Part shown: positions 12,101 to 24,300 of the stretch, one piece after another
How positions within the stretch are numbered: the stretch's first letter is position 1
Layout: each line of letters starts with the position of its first letter
Source of the DNA: Onchidella celtica
Taxonomy: Eukaryota > Mollusca > Gastropoda > Systellommatophora > Onchidiidae
Direction: 5' to 3'
Assembly: GCA_963931925.1 (NCBI GenBank)
Contig: OZ007576.1
Location: 9,558,371-9,622,370, forward strand
Length of the DNA stretch: 64,000 nucleotides
Notes under the pieces: generated by a model
Seen by the model: the letters and a program-made list of their open reading frames with translations, nothing else
The model's database searches: none
Told to the model about the DNA's origin: nothing
Position numbers and translations under genes: made by a program

Positions 12101-15100
12101 AACTACAGAACTTAAACTGGGCAACCAATCCCAGACTCAATGTGAAAAATTCTGAAAACCACTGAACATCATCTAAACATGGAGCTCATCAGTATAAGTA
12201 TGCACACACACACAAACAAATATATATAAATGTGTGTTTGTTTATTTTACAGCCACAGAAACAGTGAAAACCATGGAATTCTGGGAATCCACAGTGGTCT
12301 TTGAGCCCTGCAGCCCCCTACTTGCAATTTTGTTAAGGCCACTTGAAAAGGATCGTATCTCAAGTATATCTCAAACACTGGGACATCAAACTTGAACTAC
12401 TTACACCTGAGGCTGGCCCTGATATAATGGCACTTAAGATATGGAAGAAAGCAGAAAAAGACACAATGAAAGTAAAGCTAACAAACAGCCTCTGTTATTG
12501 CACTCTTTGATACCTCAGCTGGAAAAAGAACTGTCTTCAACACCACAAGTTCCGTGTAAGTCCAGCACAACAGCAAATGAAGACAGCACACAAAGTTTGC
12601 TCTCAATAAAACAAAGGGACTATATAACCTTCTTATTCACAAGTAAGACCATAACCATACAATCACACAATTCAAATTGCCATTTGGTTGACCCATAATC
12701 TAAAGCAGGATGTAACTGATCTTCACAAATAAAAGAAGAATGCAGATTTAACAATATGGAAATGATCCATATCTCAAGAAAGTACTGCCTTTTCATTCAC
12801 CCATGGGTGAGTTCTTTACAGTACATAAATGCAATTTAAAGTTGCATTCTACAGAATTTTCGGTGACTGTCTCAGCAAACTAGGATAAAAAGTTCTGGAC
12901 TTGACTATGGCGTGAAATTTCTGGCCCACATCAAGCTGAGTACAGAAAAGTCTAGTATCTTCATATTCCCTGTGTCTTTCAAGAAAGATATTTCCCACAA
13001 ATGACAATAAAGTACAGCCAACAGCAACGTACCAAAGAATTTTATGACAATTTGTTAATGAAAGGACTTTTTAAGGACCTTTGGATGAGTTTTGAAAATT
13101 TTCGATTTTCAAAAATCAACTTATTATTTTGAGAAAATTATGGGCTTGAGGAACTTTTAACGAACTGCGGGAACCTTGCATTTTCAACTGACTGTTCATT
13201 CAAATTCAGCATAAGATTTCATGAAAAAGCCTGATTTCAGCTCTGGACATGTACAGATACAGGAATACAACGTACAAAACAATATCTGAAAGGGCTTGCT
13301 CCTTATTCCTCTCGCATCATTTATCAAGTGAACTGTGACAGTGAAAAACTTGGAATATAAAGTTACATGAAAATATAATTTCACTTCGTTAGGCAAAAAT
13401 ACAAAAATACATTGTCATGCACATCTAGCAGCCAGAAAGGAATTAAGTAGGTCCCACTCTGCCATTCTTAAAGAGAAAACTGAAATCAAAGTGATATGAT
13501 TATACTGAATATCAAAAAAAGACTTGCAGGAGGTCTTCAGAGGAAGAGGATCCACTTGCTTGATAGGGGTCTCATCCTCCTAAGATTTCCTGTATTATCA
13601 CTATCAAGTATCATTTTGATATAAAAAAAATTATGATAAATCTTTTTGTATCTGCGCACTATCATCGTGATTATCAAATCCATTTTGTGATTGTTGTTTT
13701 TGTCCTTTGTCACAATTGTTGTTCTCAAATCACGGAAGGTTTTGAAGAATTCTCGGTAAATATGGCAGAGACGGAGACAGTATACATGAAGGAGGACACA
13801 CAATTGTAAATCAAAGGGTGAATTCGGTGGGCTGGCATCAAACTATCAATAATATTGGAATGCCAGCTCCAAATGTTATTTCTAAACATGAAAATGGATT
13901 ACAAATTATCCCAAACTGGAACATGTGTTCAATGAAAAATGATTCAGTTCTACACACATCTAACAAGTTTCCAAGAATGTAAGTAATAACCACAATCCAC
14001 AAAATATGAACAAATCAAACTTGTACATTTACAAAAATTGTAGGGGGGAGGGTAAAAAAAAAAACAGAAGTCAATAAAACAAAGTACAATGAGCTTTGTA
14101 ATAAGTTTTGGACCCATTGAACACTTTCCTGGAAAGTTCATCACAGTTGCATGTCTCTAAATGTGCAGAACCAAAAAGTTTATATTCACCAGCAGCTTAT
14201 ACTCACTGCTGGTGATACACTTTGGCTCACAAATAATATTTCACTGCTTATGACATACACATGCAGAGACACATAGGAATGCCTCATTTCACACACAAAT
14301 GCTTTCAGTATAAAACCTAGAAGACAAATCAAAAGGACATAACAAACATGCAAAAGCATTTCAAAACTCTGCATCTTCTCGTTTAAACAGGCAATTTTGC
14401 TCATCATGGAAAATCCCTTTCTCGCTCTCGCTCTTTCTCTCTCTCTCATGCAAAACAAGTTGTTCAGTGAGAAATGAATTTTTTTTTTTCTTTTCATGTT
14501 TAGCCACCGAATTCCCAAACTTGCTGGCTTCAGCTTATCTTCAAAGAAAAGCAAAATCTTTTCATTTCCTACAAAACAGCTGACATTCATCCATGAAGAA
14601 AAAAAATACATGCATTCCACAGGATGTTAAGACAACATGAACAGTGGTTGTTTGTTCAAAAATATGACAGATTTCTCATGGGAAAAAAACATCTTTTTCT
14701 TCCCTTCACATGTTCAAAATATCATGGGGATGGAAATTTAAAAATAAACAAATTATTATGGAAATGTCATTTGCACATTATCATTATATCGCCTGGCCTT
14801 CATAGGGTTAAAAGTTCCAGCTTCAGCTTCACGTGTTATTAAATTTCACTTGAGAGGCTTCGGCATCAGTGTTTTTCTTTTCACTCCCAAGTTTACACCT
14901 TTCAAATCTCTTTGTGGTGTACATGGGTCCAGCTCAAGGGATACCAAATCTGTGACAGCTACATTGTGCCTGGGACTGCTTTGTCAAAAGAGTATATATT
15001 CACTTTCGTAACATAAAGGCAGCTGCAATTTCTGACACTCTGACAGTTAATCTTTGGGACAGCTTTCATGTTGGGACCATGGTGAAAGATTTAATTGCAA

Positions 15101-15341
15101 ATGAATACACACATTAAGAAAAAATTTAAATGTAGAAAAATAACTCAATGGCATGACATTTAATCTGAAAAAAAAAGAAGAAAAAAAAAAGAGCAGACTG
15201 TGTTATTGATCGCAGCTTGTCTGTCAGGCACATCCTGATCTGTCATTAAGTAGATCAAAGTTGTTTAGATCTGGGTGATATCATCAGGTCATCTCTCTTC
15301 AAACAACTAATCACATCTAGAATTCTAGTTCCGCATCACCG
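6102..15341. other. gene-poor region, probable 3' UTR and downstream flank of syntaxin
   Basis: No conserved exon was found on either strand. Syntaxin is transcribed towards this region and its stop codon is at 15342-15344, so the adjacent part should be its 3' UTR. Several minus-strand AATAAA hexamers exist (seen as TTTATT), but I cannot choose between them. There is a 10-base G run at 6509-6518 and a short CT-rich tract near 14420-14450. The longer open frames here are low-complexity or lack family features. Confidence 0.45.
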
Positions 15342-18300
15342 CTACGCCAACGACACAGCAATGATGATGGCAATAATGATCAACAGAACCACGATACACA
15401 CAATTATCAAAATCTTTTTCTGAAAAGAAAAGGAACAAAACGAAACAAAATCTCTATAATACGTATAACCAAAGTGCATGAAAACTCAATAAATAAATCA
15501 AGTAATTGTGGGAAACACGCAACACAGATATAAATATGTGAGGGGACTGCACAGAATCTGTAATATGTCACAGCCACTGAAGTTGAGGAAATCAAGTCAA
15601 ATCACAGTTGGAACAAAAATTTCCATTCATTTTTACAGAAAACAATAATAGACATCTATCTATATTATTCACAAATGTTCCACCTTTGAATGCGAAAGGC
15701 TTTTATTTAAGGCCACCTACAGTAACCAAATTTTGCATGTAGGTTTCAAATACTGTGGAAGGTATATATTTTTATTGGTTTTGTTTTTCAGTTTTTTAAT
15801 TTGCTTTGTGTCCCTGACTGCTTGCCTCTGATACCTTTTTTTGACGAGCACATGACTCATGACGTGAATACTTCCTGTCATATGTAGGTCACTGCTATTG
15901 GCTGATTTAAATTATTGGACATGCTCGTGGCTAAAATTAACGGAATACCATGCTGCTTGCTTCCCCTTTGGGGATTATTTCGCTTTGCCAAGGCAGATGT
16001 AGAGAGGGTAGAAGTAACAGGACAGGCAGTGGATGGGGGGGGGGGGGGGGGGGGCAGCACAGCTTTTTAAGCTTGTAGTAATTTAAATTAGCAAAAATCA
16101 AAACACGCTCTTTTGACCCCTCATCATCATTTTGCAAAATTTTCGCAAATCAGGCGGCTGCGACACATGACCCATTTTGTGTCATCACCTCGCATAGATT
16201 ACAACATGTAAATGAATAAATAAACTTAGGGCAGAGAGCTTGGAAAACCTCAAAGTCACATCAAGGTTTCAAACACAGAAGTTGAAAAATAATAACTTTA
16301 ACATGACATTACACCACTGAATATTTCTGTTAATGTTTAGGAATTTTATCAAATAATTTCTTTCCCCATCCCCCTTTTTTGTATATAAAACAAAAGGAAT
16401 CTTTTCTTTTCCAGCTTTCCTGTCTTAGAATCAAACTCAGAGAAATTTTAAGTAATATTTCCAGCTCTCAGCTCCTGGCCTCTTCCTTCATTTCATGACT
16501 GACAGAAATAAAGTACACATGACAACAAAAGCTCACATCCACACAGACACATAACACTGAACAAATAAGATAGGATATTGATAAACAACATCAATACTCT
16601 AATACTCAGAGTTTATTTCATAGGATTTGCCTTTTCTTGTCTTTTGAACTCAAATTAAGTGATTTGAAGTCTTTTTTGGGGGGTCTTTTTTTCATATCTG
16701 CATAGCTGCTGTTGTTTTTTTGTTACATGTTGAATTATGAATTTTATCACAGAATAGCCCCCACTATATTCTAATACCCAAAAATTAAATTTCTGTTGTA
16801 TTTTGTATGTTTGTTTTTTTTAATGTGGGTGCGGGGTGGAGGTTGAAAGCAATTAAACATTTAAAAGGTCATTCATTTTCAAAACCGCATTTACTGGTTT
16901 CTGCTGTCCAACAAACACTCATCTAAGTCAAACATTAAACAGATGACAATTTAAAGGACACAACATATTTAAGATTGCTACGCATATAAAAGCCATCATA
17001 AAACCAGGGCTGCGGGGAGCTTCTATCTTTCAGCCACTAAACGATTAAAAGATGACACAAAGAAATGCTTGACTTGCTTGATAAAATTAACAGAAGATAG
17101 AAAGAATATGTGAAATTAAAAGGTTCTTTCATCGATTGGTCATTGGCAGCTCAATTTGTATATCTCTTGTATTTTCAAAAAGTCAACAATGCTGGTACAT
17201 CTGAGGATTTACTTTTCATATTTTTAAACACAGATGTCACCCTTAGCTCATGCCTAGTATGAAATTGCCTCAGTTGATATATCACCCCAGTTTACAGTTG
17301 TTTTATGTCCACCTCACAAAATCTGAGTTCAAGCCATGCATAACAGATGTCTGGTATATCTCCTATCAAGTATTAATTTCAAGTCTTTGTTGTCATAAAT
17401 GTGTGAAAAACAGCAGCCCTCAACATTTCTATCTTTTCAATATTTCTTGTTTAGAGACACTCAAACTTGGAAGCTAAATTTCGCAAGTGGACTCATGGAG
17501 ACGGAACCCTTGTGGACTAGGGTGACCATATCATGATACCTTATTTTAACTAAGACAAGGCACATCCACTGACAATATGATGGCTTAAATATTTCATCGT
17601 AACATTTTATATAATAAATGTATGACTCATTAAATATAGTGACTAACATAGAGCATACAAAGTGATGACTCCAATAATTCACAATATCCAGTGCAAAGAC
17701 ATATATATAGATCACACTAACAGAAAGGAGATGTAAGTACTTACTCGTCTTGCTTTGCTCTGGTATTTTACAGCCTTTTTAGTGTCCATCTTTGCTGTTT
17801 CAATATAATCCACAGCCTGTTCTACGTTGAATTCAATTCTGTCTATCATTTCACCCTGATCAAACAGCAAGAGAAAGGCATTCAATTGAATAACTTGTAG
17901 ACTCTCATTATATGGAAGTAGATTAAACTAGGTAAACTATTTTATGTGGGAATTTTGCAACTAGATTTCACTGGTGAAATCTTAATTCATCAAGCTCTGA
18001 GAGTCAAGCTACAATAAAGAAAGTATCCAAAAAACCGTGAAAAGCACGACGTGGCCATTACCAAGCCAACATGCTGTTAAATTCAAACTCAAAGATTTAT
18101 ATAAAACCATGCAAACAATAATTAAATTTATTCAGCACCAATCTTGGCCCATGGGATGCAGCATTTTGTGATAACAATGGTACAGCTATCATAAAAATAT
18201 CTGACAGATTTAATAATTTATATCATGTGATATAAATTTAAGTTTGTTTGTAATCTTCACAAATGTCATTTTTTAAACAAATAGGATATTCTCCTCAAGC

Positions 18301-21300
18301 ATCAGTAAAGTGTTAGGCATTACAGTTCATATTTCAGAGTTACTAATGATTTTGTTCATTAAGTATCTCCAAATGGGAACAATTCAAAAGCGTTCGTCAC
18401 ATTTATTTGAACAACAAAAAAATATCTTTTGTCCACCTCCTATGATACAACAAATCAATTCCAAATATAATTGAATTAATTACAGTGAAAAGATCTGCTA
18501 CAATTTCATAATTATGTTAGCATGGCCGCAACATAATTCAAAAGCATACAGTAATAAGGTAATAGAAATATGTTTTGTTATGAACTGTTTCAAATACACA
18601 AATAATGTTTACAGAGAAACAAAACCTGCCCTTAAACAGCTGGTGCCATTGCACACTTGGCAGATACAAATTTAGTAAACACAAGTGCTATATATTTCTG
18701 TGGCAATGGCACAATGTGCTATCACTGTGTCAAAACTACAGTTTAAGGACATCACAGCCAATATGTGGGTCTTACCTGACTCTCTACAAGCATTGCCATG
18801 TCCATGAACATATCATGAAGATCTCGTATAGATGTTTCTAGTTTCATAATGTCATTATGTCTAGCTTCAATATCTGCTAATGTTTGCTTTGCTTGCTGAG
18901 TTTCCATGATAATCTGAAAAATGACCAGAGGGTAAATCAATTTCATTCAGGCAATTAACATCAAGAACGACATAACTGTAATAACAGCAACAAAAAATTA
19001 ATTAAATAAAATTTAAGCATAAAATAATTTATAGTTTTACCATTTTCAGCATGTAATATATTTAAATTTAACCTGTCACAATTGTGAATTGAACAAATAC
19101 TGAAAAACAAAATCACATAATTTTCATGCCCAAAATCTTTACCCTAGATTCACAAACTGAGGTATAAGACATTGCATATTCACATGTTTCTGGCCCGTTC
19201 ACAGGAAAAGCAGAGATAGAGTTTTAACCCACACCCTGCGCGCTACCCGTAAAGCCCCCTGCCCCGTCAGTGACCTTACTCACCGAGAATCTTATCTGGG
19301 GTCTCTGACCCGTGCCACTAGACGATGACCACATACGCTGTCCACGTGGTTCTGTTTTTATTGATCGGTATGAAAACATTCGCTGCTATGCCTTATCACG
19401 CTTGATAATGAATTAACCAGCAAAACCTTAGTCTGTCAATCTCTAACCAATGATCTGACTTATGATTCCAAACTGACAGCTGTAGTTTTCGTGAGAACAA
19501 AGCATGATAACTAGCCACGCCCTCCCAAGCCCTACACAAATGGTTTCATCCTGACTGACACATACTAATAAACCAATGTGGGCATTTGGGGCAAAGATTA
19601 TTTCAGAGCTTGTTTCTGATTGGTTCTTAGATACAGACAACTCCAGATGGTGGTCAGCTTGTGAGAAAATGAGATAATATTGCAAATTTGTTGAGCAACA
19701 GTTCGCATGTCAATGTTACATCTTTTGAAAGTGTGGGGAGAGCCTTTGAAAGCTTAGTCTTTGTGATTCCGACCAGTGGTTCACTAGTTAACATGTCCAT
19801 GTCACAATGCGTTTGATTTAGAAGAGATACAGTGAACAATAACACGGTGGTTACGTCTCAAAAAGGTCAGTGACCCGATGCCTGAAAATAGGGCTTGCGC
19901 GTGGCGCGGTCAGCTTGACCTGGGCGACTTTTGCCGTCCGTGCGGCGTGAGCGCTTGCAAGTCAATACCGACTATTGCCGCCCCGGCAGGATGAGGGTTA
20001 ATAAATGTGCTGATGCATAACCAGAGTCAGAAAAATACATACACCTTCTCCCCTTTTCTATGGACAAATGAAATATATAGATCTACAAATTACTACCTGC
20101 CATACACAGACCTGCCTACTTCGAAAGTTAATAATTAGTAATGGATTACCAATTTTTAGTAATTTCACATAAAAATTAGTAATCCCTTGTAACGCACACG
20201 GAGTAACACTAAGAAAGCAAACAATTGTGTGCCATACTATGTCATATGTCAACAAAGATAATTGTTACGCATGTTTATTTGTTGTTTGTTGATTTGATGA
20301 TGTTGTGCATTGAGTTTGAGTAAGGGTAAGTTATTGTGAAGTGCTTAGCACCACCGACATGCGTGCGGCAGTCAAACTTGCCCGAATGTCCAATAGAAAA
20401 GTCTGAGGAACACAATGTGCAAAAGGCATAGGTAGGACCGACACGCGACGTTACAATGCAAGGCCATTCTTCAGTGTAGACTTGTCGAAATGTCTGTCTG
20501 CCCGTCTTCTTCATCTTACTTGTGGCACAGACATTATGACGCGCAGTCAATCCTTAAATCTAAAAAAAAAATCAGAAGTAGGGACTGGTCGGGCTGTACG
20601 ATAAAAATCCACGTGCTTGCAGTGTTCAACGAGAACCACACAACGTCAACTCAATGAAACGCTCCCGCTCGAGCTTCGCAATTGCCAGGGAGGGGCCGAG
20701 ATCTAGATCCGTGGAATGACGCTTTTTTTTTTATTTGGAGCCAAACTGAGCCAAATGAAGGAATATTTGAAGCAAACCATGAACCTAGCGCTCGAAAGAG
20801 CAAAACCCAATCGTACAAACTGGCAAACTACAGGTACACGAGGTCAAAAGTTTATTACAACTTCCGGTTCACATCGGCAACTCTGTGATTCGAATTTCAA
20901 TAAAGAATTCATGAATCCAATTGTACCGCATCGCCCGCAATTCCACAAAAGTGTCGAAAATTCGTAGAAATTCGGAGGATTTCGTAGTTCCGTAACGAGG
21001 ATCGGAATTTCGTATAAATTACGGAAATTTTGTAAAAGCAGGCAGGTCTGCATACATTACGTGGTGAGTCTTACATGTCAATCTTTACTTCACACCCATT
21101 GTTGCACAGAAGAGTTCTGATGACCAACAATTACCTTTCTATGATTGCCCATTTATCCCAAATTAAATAATAAAGATATGCTTTAGGCAAGCAATTCTTA
21201 TGCATGAACACAAAGGCTCAGATTTGCAAAGGCAAATCCTGTGCATGCAAAGCCTATAGAGCCATGCTGCAGGATGGATATGTCTACAGACTGAGCAGAT

Positions 21301-24300
21301 GGGGACAAAGGATGGACTGATCAAATCTGTTCAATGATAATCCAAACCAACAAACTAGTCTCTATCAGTCTATGGGTCTCTCTTTCCTCTAAATTTTCCA
21401 CTTTTTGACCTTTCTTTTCAGTCAGATCAATGTAGTGAAAACATCCCACCACTGTCATAAGCTATTTGGACCATTCAGGCATAATAATTGCTTTGGTGTT
21501 AAATTTATTTTTTTTTTGTTGAGGAAAAATTACAAGACTCTCTTCATGTGCAAATATGTGACCCTCAAGGTTAGACTTCGGGATTTTTAATTTTCAAGAA
21601 TCCCCAAGAGGGTATCATAAAAATTCAATTTATGTTGCTGCTCCAACTATAAATTGCTGATACCATTGTCTCTAGAACTGAAGCCCACGTACAATTCCTG
21701 GTACATTTATTCACCAATGTCAATAAATTTAACACAGTGTTTGAACACTTTAAACAGAAAACCATATCTTTCTCTTAGAGTGGATGAATCAACAAAAAAA
21801 TGCAGTAAAACACTTTCTGTCATTTTTATCTTTGCAAAATTTGGGGCAAAACAAACTTGCCAAAAAAAATACCTCAACAAAATCCTCAATTCTCTTAAAA
21901 ATTCAGAGTTATGACCCTTATAAAATAGACCATATATAGAACAAAGTTACTTTTTGCTTAACTTTCAGTCCCTAATTGCAATTGTAGACTACCATACTCA
22001 TAGATAAATGTAAGCTTCATTAAGTTTTTTAGGAAATCTGTCAACACCATCAGGATTTATTTTTCCTGCAGGGCTTTAGAGGACAGTGCAAATTTTCAAG
22101 CACCTACTTCTCCTCTAAAGATCAATAACTCTTGCCATTCACGTCTCCCACCATAGCCTGTTTATCTCCCTTACCATAAGACAAACAAAATTAATAACAT
22201 TGCCACTTCACACCAAAACATATTTTCTTGAATGGCAGTGGGGGGGGGAGGGGGGGGGGGGCAACAGAAAAAAGAACCGTTAGTTTTATCCAAATATTAA
22301 GTAAGGGCCAATTTCTTCTCATGATTGTTGAATAAAACAAGGTTAAATTGACTACCACTACCAGCAAATATCCCTCAGAAAACCACATAGTTTTGTTATT
22401 TCACAAGTAGGGATGAGCACTTTCAACTCGAGTTATTCACATGCCGTATGGGCATACTGACCCAAGCACAATTCAAGTTTAACAGAAAATCTGACAGGCT
22501 ATGATAGCAGCTACACTAAGCAAGAAGACAGATAAAACATTGTATGGGCAACAAGAGCCAACCCCACAAACTTTGTTGCCAATGAAGCATCGTTAAATAT
22601 GACTGCTGAAAAGTGCAAAGAACTGAATGCTGGTGGCACAATTGTACAATCATAACAGGCTTAATGCTGTTCATTGCATAAACTGCCATAGTCAAATCTT
22701 AACAACTGTAAGCTCTTTTAAAACTCTCCATTCTCCTCCAAAATGAGAAAAGTATCTTGTTCTCTATACTATGTACATCTATGTTCAGATTTTCTTGAAT
22801 TCCATAACTTCAAAGAAAATCTACTTTGGCCTGACTAATATACCAACCATATATGAACAAAAAACAATTTATATTACTTACCCCTTGAGTGAAAATGGCA
22901 GGATTTCCCGATTCTATCATGTCTTCCAGTTCTTCATTTGTTGTTGTTTTACCAGCTGTGAAGAACATATCAAAAATATATTATTAACTGTGTCTTGTCT
23001 GCAGATAAAAAAAAACATCAAACCTTTTGAATGACTACGATTTGAGCTAGATCAGGCATGCCAGAAACGGGATGAAACATCCCCCCGTCATCACTTAAGT
23101 GCACTGATGTTTAAACTATTCGCTCACACAATTATTTCACAACTTCAGCCTCACTGACATCTTTATCGGATGTGAAAGGTCACAAATGAATCACTGATAA
23201 ATCATTAGCTAGATAATGATGAGTATAATGGAAAGTATGGAGAAATAAATCTAACAAAGAAAGGACCCGTGTCCTCCCTGGGACACAATAAAAAGCTAAA
23301 ATGTTTACTGATTGCTAGCTGTCTTTTGATGCGTCCCTTGCACCGTTCTCTGTAGTCAATCTGGCAGGCATTGTAGTCATTCATCACTTCAACAAATTTG
23401 CGAGACAGGGTAGCATGCTGTCAATAAAACAAAACAAAAATAATGAATACAACAAGGTAAACATAAGTGCCTCTATATGTCAGGCTCTAGTTGTGAGGAT
23501 ACTATAAATTAAAAAGTGCAAAGCACTATGGCAAAAGGCAAATTTTAGAAAAGGAGACAAAGACACGTTGTCCATAACTGTTTCTTCTCATCGCTCGATA
23601 CTTTCAAATGGGTATTGCTAGCAAATACTATTTCACATATAGGCAGGAGTGGATAGGGAATGAGTACACCACAAGTAAGCATAACACTTTTAACCCACAG
23701 CTTGTACAACATGATTTGAATTCAGTTTCTATTATCAACTGACAGCTGTCAAAATTTGTATAAAACAAAAATATTTTGTTTCCAATGGTTTAATAAACAA
23801 TGCCCAACAAAAATGTGAAATGACTGCTGGAAAAAAATACAACCCATGACACTATCAATCATTTACCTGTGTTTTGCGTATTCTGAGATCTGCTGAAGAC
23901 TTGTTTGTGTGCTCCTCTTGTTCAATGTTCTGTTCTATCACTGAAAAAATAAAGCAGAGTTGGGTTTCATGTTTATCTACCAAAACTTTTGTAAAAGAAA
24001 TGATCCAAAAATAGTTCAAACTGAAATTGGAAAAACCAAAGGCACCAACAAGCATACAAAATGAACAAATTTTGCCTTTACACTAAATGTTAATAAAATG
24101 TCAAAGCTTAACCGTTTTCAAGAATAGATGCTGACAAAAATTGCAGAACCGTTTGATAAATTTTGATACAAATAAATTATTGTCAAATACTGACCTTTTA
24201 ACTTCGCCCTCACTTTGTTTGCATTCTTCTTGATCTCTGACATCAATTCTTCCAGCTCCTCTTTCATCTCTGCAAAAATGATGAGCCATTTTGAAGGCAA

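Noticed and set aside
14186-14620. 144-codon minus-strand frame
   Set aside because: The charged stretch comes from the CT-rich simple repeat near 14420-14450, and the rest has no motif or exon structure.
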